Assembly: GCF_037974265.1 (NCBI RefSeq)
Contig: NZ_CP150233.1
Span: 2,232,001-2,296,000 of the forward strand
DNA from: Paenibacillus sp. FSL R5-0623
Lineage (GTDB): Bacteria > Bacillota > Bacilli > Paenibacillales > Paenibacillaceae
DNA: 64,000 bases
Direction: 5' to 3'
Below, in pieces: positions 17,656 through 26,374 of the stretch. A model generated the notes under the pieces. That model was not told where the DNA came from. It made no database searches and saw only the letters and a list, made by a program, of their open reading frames with translations. Position numbers and translations under genes: made by a program. Each line of letters begins with the position of its first letter. Position 1 is the first letter of the stretch.

Positions 17656-19680
17656 ATGGAAATATTTATTGCCGTACTTGTGTTACTGGTCCTGATTGGT
17701 TTATCCAATATTTTAAACCGGTTTGTACCCTTTATTCCCATTCCGCTCATTCAAATCGTGCTTGGTGTAGCTATAGCTTTGCTTCCCGCAGGTGTTCACC
17801 TGCCGTTGAATCCGGAATTGTTCTTTGTACTGTTCATCGCACCTTTGTTATACAACGATGGTAAACGAACGCCAAGGAATGAATTATGGAATCTGCGCGC
17901 ACCGATACTTCTGCTTGCACTAGGGCTTGTATTCGTGACGGTGGTTGTGGCGGGATATGCCATTCACTGGCTGATTCCTTCAATTCCGTTACCTGCTGCT
18001 TTTGCTCTTGCAGCCATACTGTCGCCGACAGATGCAGTTGCCGTTGGCGCCATGGCAGGGCGGGTACATTTGCCCAAAGGCATACATAGGCTTCTTGAAG
18101 GTGAAGCGTTAATGAATGATGCATCCGGCTTGGTCGCCTTCAAATTCGCGATTGCAGCCACGGTTACAGGTGTGTTTTCCCTGGCGCAGGCAACCTTCAG
18201 TTTTATTCTGATTGCGATTGGTGGACTTCTTGTCGGGGCATTGTTATCTTTTCTGTTAATCAGGCTCGGGGTATGGATCCGTAGACTGGGCATGGAAGAT
18301 GTGACCATTCACATGTTGCTTCAAATCCTGACGCCATTTATCATCTATCTGGTGAGTGAAGAAATTGGGGTATCAGGTATTCTTGCGGTAGTGGCAGGCG
18401 GTATTATCCACGCCATTGAGCGTGACCGCGCTGAATCGGTTCAGTTGAAAATGCAGGTGGTATCTGCGAGCACTTGGTCAGTCATTTTATTTATACTAAA
18501 TGGTCTGGTGTTTGTTATTCTGGGTGTACAGGTCCCGGATGTGTTGAGTACCATTTTTGAAAATGTTTCGTTTAATAATCTGCAGGTGTTGGGATATGTG
18601 GGCTTGATCTCGGTGTTACTGCTGGTTCTGCGCTTCCTCTGGATCTATCTGTTCTGGCAAGGGAATGAATTGCTGCGTACGAAATCCTCTATTGGCAGGC
18701 CCAGATTCAAGGATATTACGATCATTTCCCTCTCTGGGGTGCGGGGGGCTGTAACATTGGCGGGTGCGTTCTCCATTCCTTATGTGCTTCAGGATGGATC
18801 ACCTTTCCCTGAACGGGATCTGATTATTTTCCTGGCGGCAGGGGTTATCCTCTTCTCTCTGATTGCGGCGAGCGTGTTTCTTCCAGTTCTGGCCAAGGAC
18901 GATGGGAAATCCACAGAAGAAACACCGCAGAAGTCAGAACGAAAAGCGCATGACATTATGCTGAATGCGGCAATACGAGCTGTCAAATCCGAAATGAACG
19001 ATGAGAACAAAGCTGCGGCACTCGCGGTCGTCTCAGATCTGTCCAAATACATCAGGCAGGCCGCAGGTCAGCTCACCGCCGGTAAACGCAAAGATATTCA
19101 GAAACAAGAAACGGCTATTAACCTGATTGCCACCCGGGCGGAGCGTAAAGAAGTTGAAGTAATGCTGGACGAAAATGCAATTGCTTCTGATGCGGCCTTC
19201 AAATGTGACAGCTGGCTGGATCGCAAGGAAATGATGCTGGCGAATCGGGCAAATACTCAGTTCATGACGTCGATCAGCGAGATCGGGCGTGTGTTAGGAC
19301 ATCTGTTCACCAAACGGTCCCAGAAACCGAATCAACCATTTATGCTTGAAAATGCAGAACTGTTTCGTCAGGTGAAGCTGCGCACCTCTGAAGCAGCCAT
19401 TAAGGCCATTCGTGCCCATATGAATGATGGGAATCGAGTCGTCGCACTGTCGGTCATTGCCAAGTATGAGCGTGTAATTGCCAAATTGCGTACCTGGAAC
19501 CAGGGGAAAACGGAAGATCCGTTTAATCAGGAGAAGCTGGAGTTGCAGATGGTGGCCATTCAGGAGCAGCGCAATACGGTTCAGCAACTGTATGAGAACG
19601 GCGAAATCACACGTGATGTGGCTGCCAAACTGCGCCGGTTTATTAACGACGTTGAAGCGACTGCGCTGAAAAATACCTAA
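17656..19680 (+). CDS. nhaK: CPA1-family Na+/H+ antiporter (NhaK/YvgP-like)
   Basis: This 674-aa cation/proton antiporter has about 12 membrane segments in the first ~415 residues. The family motifs are FFVLFIAPLLYNDGKRTPRNELW, LSPTDAVAV (with the ion-site Asp) and EGEALMNDASGLVAFKFA. The cytoplasmic C-terminal ~255 residues are charged and helical, as in Bacillus NhaK, which is almost the same length. It exports Na+, K+ or Li+ against protons at alkaline pH or high salt. The ATG follows AAAGGGATT. The gene is monocistronic. Confidence 0.87.
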   Translation: MEIFIAVLVLLVLIGLSNILNRFVPFIPIPLIQIVLGVAIALLPAGVHLPLNPELFFVLFIAPLLYNDGKRTPRNELWNLRAPILLLALGLVFVTVVVAGYAIHWLIPSIPLPAAFALAAILSPTDAVAVGAMAGRVHLPKGIHRLLEGEALMNDASGLVAFKFAIAATVTGVFSLAQATFSFILIAIGGLLVGALLSFLLIRLGVWIRRLGMEDVTIHMLLQILTPFIIYLVSEEIGVSGILAVVAGGIIHAIERDRAESVQLKMQVVSASTWSVILFILNGLVFVILGVQVPDVLSTIFENVSFNNLQVLGYVGLISVLLLVLRFLWIYLFWQGNELLRTKSSIGRPRFKDITIISLSGVRGAVTLAGAFSIPYVLQDGSPFPERDLIIFLAAGVILFSLIAASVFLPVLAKDDGKSTEETPQKSERKAHDIMLNAAIRAVKSEMNDENKAAALAVVSDLSKYIRQAAGQLTAGKRKDIQKQETAINLIATRAERKEVEVMLDENAIASDAAFKCDSWLDRKEMMLANRANTQFMTSISEIGRVLGHLFTKRSQKPNQPFMLENAELFRQVKLRTSEAAIKAIRAHMNDGNRVVALSVIAKYERVIAKLRTWNQGKTEDPFNQEKLELQMVAIQEQRNTVQQLYENGEITRDVAAKLRRFINDVEATALKNT

Positions 19681-19697
19681 TCCGATAAATCCGATAT

Positions 19698-19726
19698 TTT
19701 ATATATGCTAAGCGGTTTGATATAAT
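19698..19726 (+). promoter_or_regulatory. Extended -10 promoter of the aldo/keto reductase gene
   Basis: TGATATAAT (19718-19726) is an extended -10. The -35 position (19698-19703, TTTATA) is weak, as extended -10 promoters allow. Confidence 0.5.
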
Positions 19727-19788
19727 ATGGACAAGAAAGACGTCACAACTAAATTGTACTTATTCGATCAGTGAAGGAGAGATGAGAC

Positions 19789-20727
19789 ATGGCAGAACAA
19801 CAAATTCGGTTGGGCAAGACGGATCTGATCGTGAATCCCATTGGATTGGGTGCGAATGCAGTAGGCGGACATAATATCTATCCGGAAATGCTGAATGATG
19901 AGACGGGTAAGGAAGTGGTTCGTACAGCTTTGAAACAAGGCATTAACTTTGTGGATACGGCATACATCTATGGACCTGAGCATTCCGAACGACTGATTGG
20001 TGAAGTACTGAAGGAAACCGGTCAGCGGCAGAATACCATTATTGCAACCAAGGCAGCTCATAAATTAGTGGATGGCAAGATTGTCATGGATAACTCACCT
20101 GCTTTTCTGAAAACATCCGTGGATGAGGCGTTGAAACGTCTGCAAACCGATTACATTGATCTGTTCTACATCCACTTTCCGGATGAACATACGCCTAAGG
20201 ATGAAGCGGTAGATACGTTAAAACAATTGAAAGACGCTGGCAAAATTCGTGCCATTGGTGTATCCAACTTCTCCATCGATCAGTTGCGTGAAGCCAACAA
20301 GGACGGGCATGTAGACGTACTGCAATCTGAATATAATCTGTTCAAAAGAGATGCCGAGAAAGAGCTGTTGCCGTATACGGCTGAGCATGACATTTCTTTT
20401 GTGCCCTACTTCCCACTGGCTGCGGGACTGCTGGGTGGTAAATACAATCGTAATACAACCTTTCAGGATGGACGGGCAAAGAACCCGCTGTTTACAGGTG
20501 AAGCTTTTATTGGAAATCTGGATAAAGTTGAGCAACTGCGTAGCATAGCACAATCCAAGGATGTTGAGGTCGCTCATCTGGTTCTGGCCTGGTACCTGAC
20601 TCAGCCTTCTATTGATGCATTGATTCCGGGTGCCAAGCGACCGGAGCAGGTCATTAACAATCTGCAAACATTAAATGTGGAATTAACTGCTGAGGAAATT
20701 GCAGTCGTGGATCAGATCTTTCGTTAA
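19789..20727 (+). CDS. Aldo/keto reductase
   Basis: This 312-aa NADPH-dependent oxidoreductase is a TIM barrel. The catalytic tetrad is visible as Asp56, Tyr61 (VDTAYIYG), Lys88 (ATKAA) and His129 (YIHFPD). The cofactor-binding end reads [16 protein letters not shown]. It resembles the YqkF/IolS-like group in Bacillus; the physiological carbonyl substrate is not evident. The start ATG is preceded by GAAGGAGAG. It may be read on into the deacetylase gene 66 nt downstream, since no terminator lies between. Confidence 0.87.
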   Translation: MAEQQIRLGKTDLIVNPIGLGANAVGGHNIYPEMLNDETGKEVVRTALKQGINFVDTAYIYGPEHSERLIGEVLKETGQRQNTIIATKAAHKLVDGKIVMDNSPAFLKTSVDEALKRLQTDYIDLFYIHFPDEHTPKDEAVDTLKQLKDAGKIRAIGVSNFSIDQLREANKDGHVDVLQSEYNLFKRDAEKELLPYTAEHDISFVPYFPLAAGLLGGKYNRNTTFQDGRAKNPLFTGEAFIGNLDKVEQLRSIAQSKDVEVAHLVLAWYLTQPSIDALIPGAKRPEQVINNLQTLNVELTAEEIAVVDQIFR

Positions 20728-20793
20728 TGAGTTCGGGTGAATCGGGAAATGCTAACAGGGAGTTTACGTATGAAGACAAAGTGAGGACACCAC

Positions 20794-21582
20794 ATGAACC
20801 TGAAGGCAGCCCGAGTCATCGGAATGTTCACGCTAATTATTTTGCTGGGTAGCAGTTCTGCCTATGCAAAGCCTGTACAGAAGAACCGTCAGTATTATGA
20901 GGAACGAGGAGAGATCGTGTGGGAAGTTCCCACACAGGATAAACTCATCGCCCTTACCTTTGATGATGGACCAGATCCGATTCAGACTCCGCAGATCCTG
21001 GCTTTGCTTCAGCAATATCATGCCAAAGGAACTTTTTTTGTACTTGGCAAATGGGCAGATAAATTTCCTGAACTGATTAAGCAGGAACAGCTCGAAGGGC
21101 ATGAAATCGCCAATCATACGTATGCGCACACGTATGCAGTTCGATCAACTAGTGCGGACAAGTACATGAAGGATATGAACGAAGCAGAAAGTTCCATCAT
21201 TGAAGCAGGTGCGGAGCGTCCCCTGTTGTTCAGGCCACCGGGCGGCTATTACAATGACATGGTCATCCAAGCTGCCAAACAAAAAGGGTATACGATTGTA
21301 CTCTGGTCTTGGCATCAGGATACACGGGACTGGGCTTCTCCAGGTGTATCGGCCATTGTTAAAAAAGTACTGAATAACGCGCGAAATGGGGATATTGTAC
21401 TCTTCCACGATAAGGTGGAGGGCAACTCCCATACGGTAGCTGCACTCAAAACAATCTTGCCGAAGTTACAGCAGCAGGGATATCAATTCGTGACGGTGTC
21501 TGAGCTGCTTGCTGTGAAGGCACGCGAAGCTGCGAAGGATGGAACTTCGCCTTCGTCTATTTTGAAGCATGTGCAGCCCTGA
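20794..21582 (+). CDS. Secreted polysaccharide deacetylase (NodB family, CE4)
   Basis: The 262-aa product has a signal peptide (cleavage near AYA25-KP) and a NodB domain. The metal and catalytic residues are present: TFDDGPD (Asp57/Asp58), His108 and His112 (NHTYAHT), RPPGGYY, the Asp-containing WSWHQDTRDW and DIVLFHD. It probably de-N-acetylates peptidoglycan or chitin-like polymers outside the membrane, as Bacillus PdaA-type enzymes do; the exact polymer is unknown. The start follows GTGAGGAC. A clear terminator follows the gene. Confidence 0.87.
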   Translation: MNLKAARVIGMFTLIILLGSSSAYAKPVQKNRQYYEERGEIVWEVPTQDKLIALTFDDGPDPIQTPQILALLQQYHAKGTFFVLGKWADKFPELIKQEQLEGHEIANHTYAHTYAVRSTSADKYMKDMNEAESSIIEAGAERPLLFRPPGGYYNDMVIQAAKQKGYTIVLWSWHQDTRDWASPGVSAIVKKVLNNARNGDIVLFHDKVEGNSHTVAALKTILPKLQQQGYQFVTVSELLAVKAREAAKDGTSPSSILKHVQP

Positions 21583-21599
21583 ACATGGTAATCCAATTA

Positions 21600-21640
21600 G
21601 AAACCGTAGGTCTCAGATGAAGAGACCTGCGGTTTCTTTA
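21600..21640 (+). terminator. Intrinsic terminator after the deacetylase
   Basis: A 15-bp stem (21600-21614 with 21622-21636, one wobble) is followed by a T-rich tail. Confidence 0.85.
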
Positions 21641-21796
21641 TCTTGGTCTTCATATCAACCATGGAACCAGCCTTAGGAGGTTATTGCCGTGTCCCTTTTG
21701 TTTTGAAACCAAAACGTCTACAATAGATGGAGCTTTGTGTTTAAGGGTTATATAGTATACAAGATATGAATTACGACATAGAGGAGAGTGAACATA

Positions 21797-22003
21797 ATGA
21801 ATGGACAACAACGCGTAAATATTAAGCCAGGTCTGGAAGTGGACATTGTGCTGAAGCAGGACCAAGCTACAGGAAAGCTGACACGTGGCGTTGTGAAGGA
21901 TCTGTTAACCAAGTCACCTACGCATCCACACGGAATTAAAGTACGACTGACGAGCGGTCAAGTGGGACGTGTGAAACAGGTCATTACAGGAGGCTCGAAC
22001 TAA
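21797..22003 (+). CDS. ywbE: YwbE family protein
   Basis: This 68-aa protein has the YwbE pattern (MNGQQRVNIKPGLEVDIVLKQDQ..., SPTHPHGIKVRL, GQVGRVKQV), a small all-beta KOW-like fold that is conserved widely but has no proven function. ATG 21797 is chosen over the in-frame GTG 21788 because GAGGAG is then 10 nt upstream. The next gene begins 2 nt after its stop, so the two are an operon. Confidence 0.88.
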   Translation: MNGQQRVNIKPGLEVDIVLKQDQATGKLTRGVVKDLLTKSPTHPHGIKVRLTSGQVGRVKQVITGGSN

Positions 22004-22005
22004 CT

Positions 22006-22605
22006 ATGGCCCAAGGCGGGGAGATGAGTACTACCGCAGAAGTAATGGCACATCTGGCTTCGGGTAATGCACGTCAGCAGGACGCCTATCATGTGTTACA
22101 GAGCAGTGGCTTGCTCGATATATTAGCTGACTATCACCCATATCCATCAGGAACGGTACCGATTGATATTGATGTTCCGGGCAGTGATCTGGATCTGCTG
22201 TGTTATGCAGAGGATCTGGATATGTTTGAAGCCGAGATATACAATCGAATCGGAGCCGTTGCTGAGTTTCAATGTTTACGTGGTGGTGATCTTCCAGACC
22301 AACGTCCTTATGTGACTTGTAATTTGCAAGTGGGACATTGGCCTGTGGAGATTTTTGCCCAATCCGTGCCAGTTAACAGGCAGAATGCATACCTACATAT
22401 GATCGTAGAGTGGAGATTGTTGCAACTGTGGGGAGACGCAGGACACCGTGAGATCCGCAGACTCAAACAGGCAGGGTGGAAGACGGAGCCTGCATTTGCT
22501 TCTGTACTTGGATTACAGGGAGATCCATATGTGGACATGCTGCATCTGGCCGAGATGAAACGTGAAGATCTCTGGAACTGGGCACGTTCACGCACGTCTT
22601 TTTAA
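22006..22605 (+). CDS. DUF4269 family protein, nucleotidyltransferase-like
   Basis: This 199-aa soluble protein has a central PIDIDVPGSDLDLLCYAED, which recalls the metal-binding carboxylates of the nucleotidyltransferase fold, followed by VEIFAQSVPVNRQNAYLHM. The biochemical role is unknown. The start at 22006 uses the GGAGG near 21990; an alternative ATG at 22024 (MSTTAEVM) is possible. It is translated directly after ywbE, so a shared promoter is likely. Confidence 0.78.
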   Translation: MAQGGEMSTTAEVMAHLASGNARQQDAYHVLQSSGLLDILADYHPYPSGTVPIDIDVPGSDLDLLCYAEDLDMFEAEIYNRIGAVAEFQCLRGGDLPDQRPYVTCNLQVGHWPVEIFAQSVPVNRQNAYLHMIVEWRLLQLWGDAGHREIRRLKQAGWKTEPAFASVLGLQGDPYVDMLHLAEMKREDLWNWARSRTSF

Positions 22606-22691
22606 AATGTCTATTTGAGATGAACTAATTATTTACACGATAACGGAGAGGACAGAAAAAACCTGAAAAAGCGAAGCGTTCGCCTTTATTA

Positions 22692-22730
22692 CCGGATTTC
22701 CCCTTGGGAAAGGGGATCAAAAAAATCTGG
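22692..22730. terminator. Compound hairpin between convergent genes
   Basis: An outer stem CCGGATTT/AAATCTGG (22692-22699 with 22723-22730, one wobble) encloses CCCCTT/AAGGGG (22700-22705 with 22710-22715). A smaller CGAA-GCG-TTCG hairpin lies just upstream. There are no good T-runs, so this is a probable 3'-end structure and not a textbook terminator. Confidence 0.5.
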
Positions 22731-22789
22731 GAATAACAGCGATTGGAAGGTGCTTCTGTCATCGTAGTGTCAGTGTAAATAACCTTTGG

Positions 22790-24232
22790 TCAGATTAGAA
22801 AGATGGCTACAATTGTTGTTACCGTAAGTCCCAGCAGTACAGGCTTCAGGTTGCGTCTTGCAAGTTCAAAAGGATTGACTCCGCAGATTGCAGCAGCAGG
22901 AATCAATGCCCATGGAATCAAGGTTCCGCCACCTACCCATATGGCTGCAACCTGACCTAATGCTGTCAGCACAGGTGCGGAATCTTCCGATCCTGCAAAC
23001 ATGGACGCAATCGAGCCAACCAGGGATATCCCCGAGAACCCCGAACCATCCATTCCTGTGACCGCTCCGGTCACCGTCATTGTAATGGCCCCCACCGTAT
23101 CATTCAATGGCACCAGTCCAGCAAGCGCAACCCCAAGATCATTCACGATCCCGTGTGAACCTTCAGGAAGAGGATTGATGAACAACTCCGTAATCGCAGC
23201 ATCTCCCAGATAAAAAAATGCGGCTATGGGAATAACCGGTCCAAACACCTTGAAACCAAACTGAAATCCTTCTATTAAATAATTGGTCGTTTCCTCTGGT
23301 CCCGCATGTCGGTGTGCGGCAAGGGTAACGGCGATCAGTATAACCACAGCGGTTCCGCCAATCAGAGCTGTTGCATCGCCGCCTTGCAACTTCAATACAA
23401 ACATCAGAATCACATCAACTGCGAATAACAGAGGGATAAGTAGAGCGAACGCCTTTTTCAGACGGGGCGACATGACTTGACGTTCAACAGGCAAATTGCC
23501 AGGTTGAGAAGTGGACACAGCCTCTGATGAGGAAGAAGGTTCCGTGCTCATGGTACCTGATATAACGTTTGGGGAATGAACAGGTGAGCCTGATTTCATC
23601 TCTTTGCGCAGCATCCAGAAGGCTGTGAGTGTAGATACGGTTCCCATGACAATGACCAGAGGAATGCTGGCCGTCATGACGGAAGTAACGGGTAGACCCG
23701 CTGCATCAGCTGTGAGTTTGGGAGCCCCTTGGATAATGTAATCCCCCGACAGTGCAATCCCATGTCCGAACAGGTTCATGGCAATGGCAGCTCCAATCGG
23801 AGGAAGACCTACACGCACGGCTACAGGAAGCAGTACTGCACCGACGAGTGCTACGGCTGGGGATGGCCAGAAAAATAGTGATACTACCATCATGATCAAT
23901 CCGATACCCCAATACGCGACCTGAGGAGAACGGATAAACCGGGTAACGGGTGTTACCATGACCTCATTAATGCCTGTTCTGATCAGAACACGGCTCATTG
24001 CCACAATAATCGAGATGATGAAGATCGTACTTAACAATTCTTTTGTTGCATAGATAAAACTGCTGAAGATCCCAGCAACTGACCCGCTTAAGGTTTCGGT
24101 TGCCAGAAGTCCAATGGTCATAATACCCGCGACACAGATGATGGTGGTGTCCCTGCGCCGGATCATTACAGCGATGATCAAGACGATAAATGCCAGATAG
24201 ATATAGTGTAACGCAGTGAGTTGAATATTCAT
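22790..24232 (-). CDS. Multi-pass membrane transporter, ion/organic-anion permease-like
   Basis: The 480-aa protein has about 11-13 hydrophobic segments over its whole length and a cytoplasmic-looking Ser/Pro-rich loop near residues 215-250. Re-entrant-type Gly/Ser/Pro stretches (MNLFGHGIALSGDYIIQGAPK and FAGSEDSAPVLTALGQ) resemble ion transporter superfamily permeases such as gluconate or citrate carriers. I cannot name the substrate. The start at 24232 has GGGAGG at suitable spacing on the minus strand. It stands alone, divergent from the second YesMN module. Confidence 0.7.
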   Translation of the reverse strand: MNIQLTALHYIYLAFIVLIIAVMIRRRDTTIICVAGIMTIGLLATETLSGSVAGIFSSFIYATKELLSTIFIISIIVAMSRVLIRTGINEVMVTPVTRFIRSPQVAYWGIGLIMMVVSLFFWPSPAVALVGAVLLPVAVRVGLPPIGAAIAMNLFGHGIALSGDYIIQGAPKLTADAAGLPVTSVMTASIPLVIVMGTVSTLTAFWMLRKEMKSGSPVHSPNVISGTMSTEPSSSSEAVSTSQPGNLPVERQVMSPRLKKAFALLIPLLFAVDVILMFVLKLQGGDATALIGGTAVVILIAVTLAAHRHAGPEETTNYLIEGFQFGFKVFGPVIPIAAFFYLGDAAITELFINPLPEGSHGIVNDLGVALAGLVPLNDTVGAITMTVTGAVTGMDGSGFSGISLVGSIASMFAGSEDSAPVLTALGQVAAIWVGGGTLIPWALIPAAAICGVNPFELARRNLKPVLLGLTVTTIVAIFLI

Positions 24233-24461
24233 CGAACAGGCCTCCCTACATCCTGGTGACTAACCCGAGGAGTGATATATCGTATGCATGTCAAGATCGG
24301 GCGTTCGTGGAGTCCGGGGCTTGCCGCAGCATTTATTTCTAGGGAGAAGCTTCTGAGTTATAAATGAAGGATTTATTTTACAACTGGAGAATTTATTACA
24401 ACATGAAGCTTGTTACTCTTGAAATTGGAGCGGATGAAAGTCACCAGAATTGATATGTGAA

Positions 24462-24473
24462 GGTCACGTGACC
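24462..24473. promoter_or_regulatory. Perfect palindrome GGTCACGTGACC, possible operator
   Basis: This 12-bp perfect dyad with a CACGTG core ends 3 bp before the -35 box of the promoter for the second sensor kinase gene. An operator role is inferred from position only. Confidence 0.4.
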
Positions 24474-24476
24474 CCA

Positions 24477-24506
24477 TAGACAATGGCAAGCAGGGGTGAT
24501 TACAAT
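24477..24506 (+). promoter_or_regulatory. Candidate promoter of the second YesMN pair
   Basis: TAGACA (24477-24482) and TACAAT (24501-24506) with an 18-nt spacer, 68 nt before the kinase ATG. Confidence 0.5.
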
Positions 24507-24574
24507 AAACATGCCATCATAAGGAAGAAAATAGAAAAACTATGTTGAACTAAAAGGGCGGGAATCCATAATCC

Positions 24575-26374
24575 ATGAATTTTATCCGTTCACTTCGTTT
24601 TAAATTTATAGTGGGTCTTACATTGATCATGCTGCCATTATTCTTGCTGCTTTATTACAACAACGTCTACGCCATGAAAGTTGTACGTGACAAAGTATCT
24701 CTCACCAATATGAATCATCTCGCCAAGAGTGTGGAGCAAAATGAACGTGTATTACAGGAGACGAATCGGTATTTATATAGTCTGGGCGAGCGGGACCCGG
24801 ATATTATCTCTCTGTTTTTTCTGAAATACGGTAGCGGTGATTATATCATTGCAAAGCAACGGATTATGAACAAATTCATGACAGATATCGGTTTTTATAA
24901 TCTAATCGATTCTTTTTTTCTATACGATGCCGTGAATGATGATCTGCTGCTCGCCACTTCAGGCAATTATGATGTCAAAAAGTCGGTTGTGCAGGAGAGT
25001 ATGCCAGTCCAGATGCAGCAATTGGAAGGGGATATCCAGAAGCCTGAATGGAGCATCGTGCGTGGTGGGACGTGGAATGCGCTGGTGAAAACGGTGCGAA
25101 TCAACCAGCAGTTCTATGCAGGTGCACTTGTTGATATGAATGCACTGAATCATACACAACAATTCACTGAATCCGGAGATCGGGGAGGCGCAGTCATTGT
25201 TGGAACAGACGGTGGGGCACTCTCGGATTCCACATTAAATACTGCACAGATTCAGCTGGCTGCAGCGCATATTCCCGGCCTAAAGAATCCGTATCAGGTT
25301 ATCTCTGAAGTTGTGAACAAGGGAGAGGCACGTCAATATTTGATGTTAGGTATTGCCTCGGCCATGTCCGAGATGAATTATATCGTGCTGCTGCCTGAGG
25401 AAGACATGATGCGTAACCTCCCGTTTTTCCAGCAGATCATTCGTCTGCTTCCCATTGGTGCGGCAGTAATTCTGGTTACTGCACTGATCTTTTTGCGGCA
25501 TCTGTTATTCCGCCCGATGAATGCGTTAATCCGAGGCATGAGAAGGGTGAGCCGTGGAGATCTCGATGTGAAGCTGGACCCGCCATCTTCTTCGGAGCTT
25601 GAATTTATGACACGAAGTTTCAATCAAATGACCAGTGAGATCAGGCATCTGAAGATTGATGTGTATGAGGAACAACTCCGGACGCGGGAGGCAGAGTTCA
25701 AACAACTGCAGATGCAGATCAATCCTCACTTTTACCTGAATTCACTCAATATTATTCATAGTCTGGCTTCCTTGCAAAAACATGAGTTGGTGCAGCAGAT
25801 GGCTGGTCATCTGGCCGATTATTTTCGATTCAGTCTGCGTGCAGGCAAACGTGTTATTCGTCTGGATGAAGAGCTCGAGCACATTCGTCATTACTTAGAA
25901 ATTCAAAAGCTGAGGTTTCCAAGCAGATTCGATTTTGAACTGGATGTTGAGCCGAATCTGGGACATTATGTGATTCCGCCATTAACCATTCAGCCTTTTG
26001 TGGAGAATGCCATTATTCATGGATTTCAGCGCCGGACACAAGCCTTTGTCATTCGGATCGTGGCGCGCCTCGGTGAGAAGTCGTCCGGTCAGGTCGATGG
26101 GACGGTGCTTCAACTGATGATTGTGGACAATGGTGTCGGATTTGAAGAGGAATTGTTGGGGCGTCTGCAACATGGACAATACGCTGAAGACCCGAGTGGA
26201 CAGCATATCGGTATATGGAACGTGGCTCATCGGCTTTTAGTGAAGTATGGTGATCAAGCCAGTTTGCAGTTTGGCAATGAGGTGGATCATGGCGCCAAAG
26301 TCATCATTGATTTACCCGCTCAGACCGAAGAGGAAGAAGGGGGAGCCTATGCGGAACCTGTTGATCGTGGATGA
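24575..26374 (+). CDS. YesM-type sensor histidine kinase (second module)
   Basis: The 599-aa sensor has TM1 (about 10-30), an extracellular Cache-like region (about 35-285), TM2 (about 287-312), HAMP (RGMRRVSRGDLDVKL), a His_kinase domain with His385 in QMQINPHFYLNSL, and a HATPase domain (VENAIIHGF, IVDNGVGFEEE, IGIWNVAHRL). It overlaps its response regulator gene by 26 nt, so the pair is translationally coupled. The ligand is unknown because the module contains no enzyme. The ribosome site is poor (GGGCGGG about 12 nt upstream), suggesting low expression. Confidence 0.9.
   Translation: MNFIRSLRFKFIVGLTLIMLPLFLLLYYNNVYAMKVVRDKVSLTNMNHLAKSVEQNERVLQETNRYLYSLGERDPDIISLFFLKYGSGDYIIAKQRIMNKFMTDIGFYNLIDSFFLYDAVNDDLLLATSGNYDVKKSVVQESMPVQMQQLEGDIQKPEWSIVRGGTWNALVKTVRINQQFYAGALVDMNALNHTQQFTESGDRGGAVIVGTDGGALSDSTLNTAQIQLAAAHIPGLKNPYQVISEVVNKGEARQYLMLGIASAMSEMNYIVLLPEEDMMRNLPFFQQIIRLLPIGAAVILVTALIFLRHLLFRPMNALIRGMRRVSRGDLDVKLDPPSSSELEFMTRSFNQMTSEIRHLKIDVYEEQLRTREAEFKQLQMQINPHFYLNSLNIIHSLASLQKHELVQQMAGHLADYFRFSLRAGKRVIRLDEELEHIRHYLEIQKLRFPSRFDFELDVEPNLGHYVIPPLTIQPFVENAIIHGFQRRTQAFVIRIVARLGEKSSGQVDGTVLQLMIVDNGVGFEEELLGRLQHGQYAEDPSGQHIGIWNVAHRLLVKYGDQASLQFGNEVDHGAKVIIDLPAQTEEEEGGAYAEPVDRG

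Larger units (their letters stand above)
24233..24574. other. 342-bp divergent intergenic region before the second YesMN module
   Basis: The region contains the ribosome site of the minus-strand transporter, a perfect 12-bp palindrome (24462-24473) and a plausible plus-strand promoter (24477-24506). The middle is AT-rich, with no further structure that I can support. Confidence 0.5.

Noticed and set aside
26247..26348. N-terminal extension of the second YesN regulator
   Set aside because: The 34 extra codons lie within the kinase gene in another frame and have no ribosome site. The receiver fold starts exactly at 26349, behind GGGGGAG.
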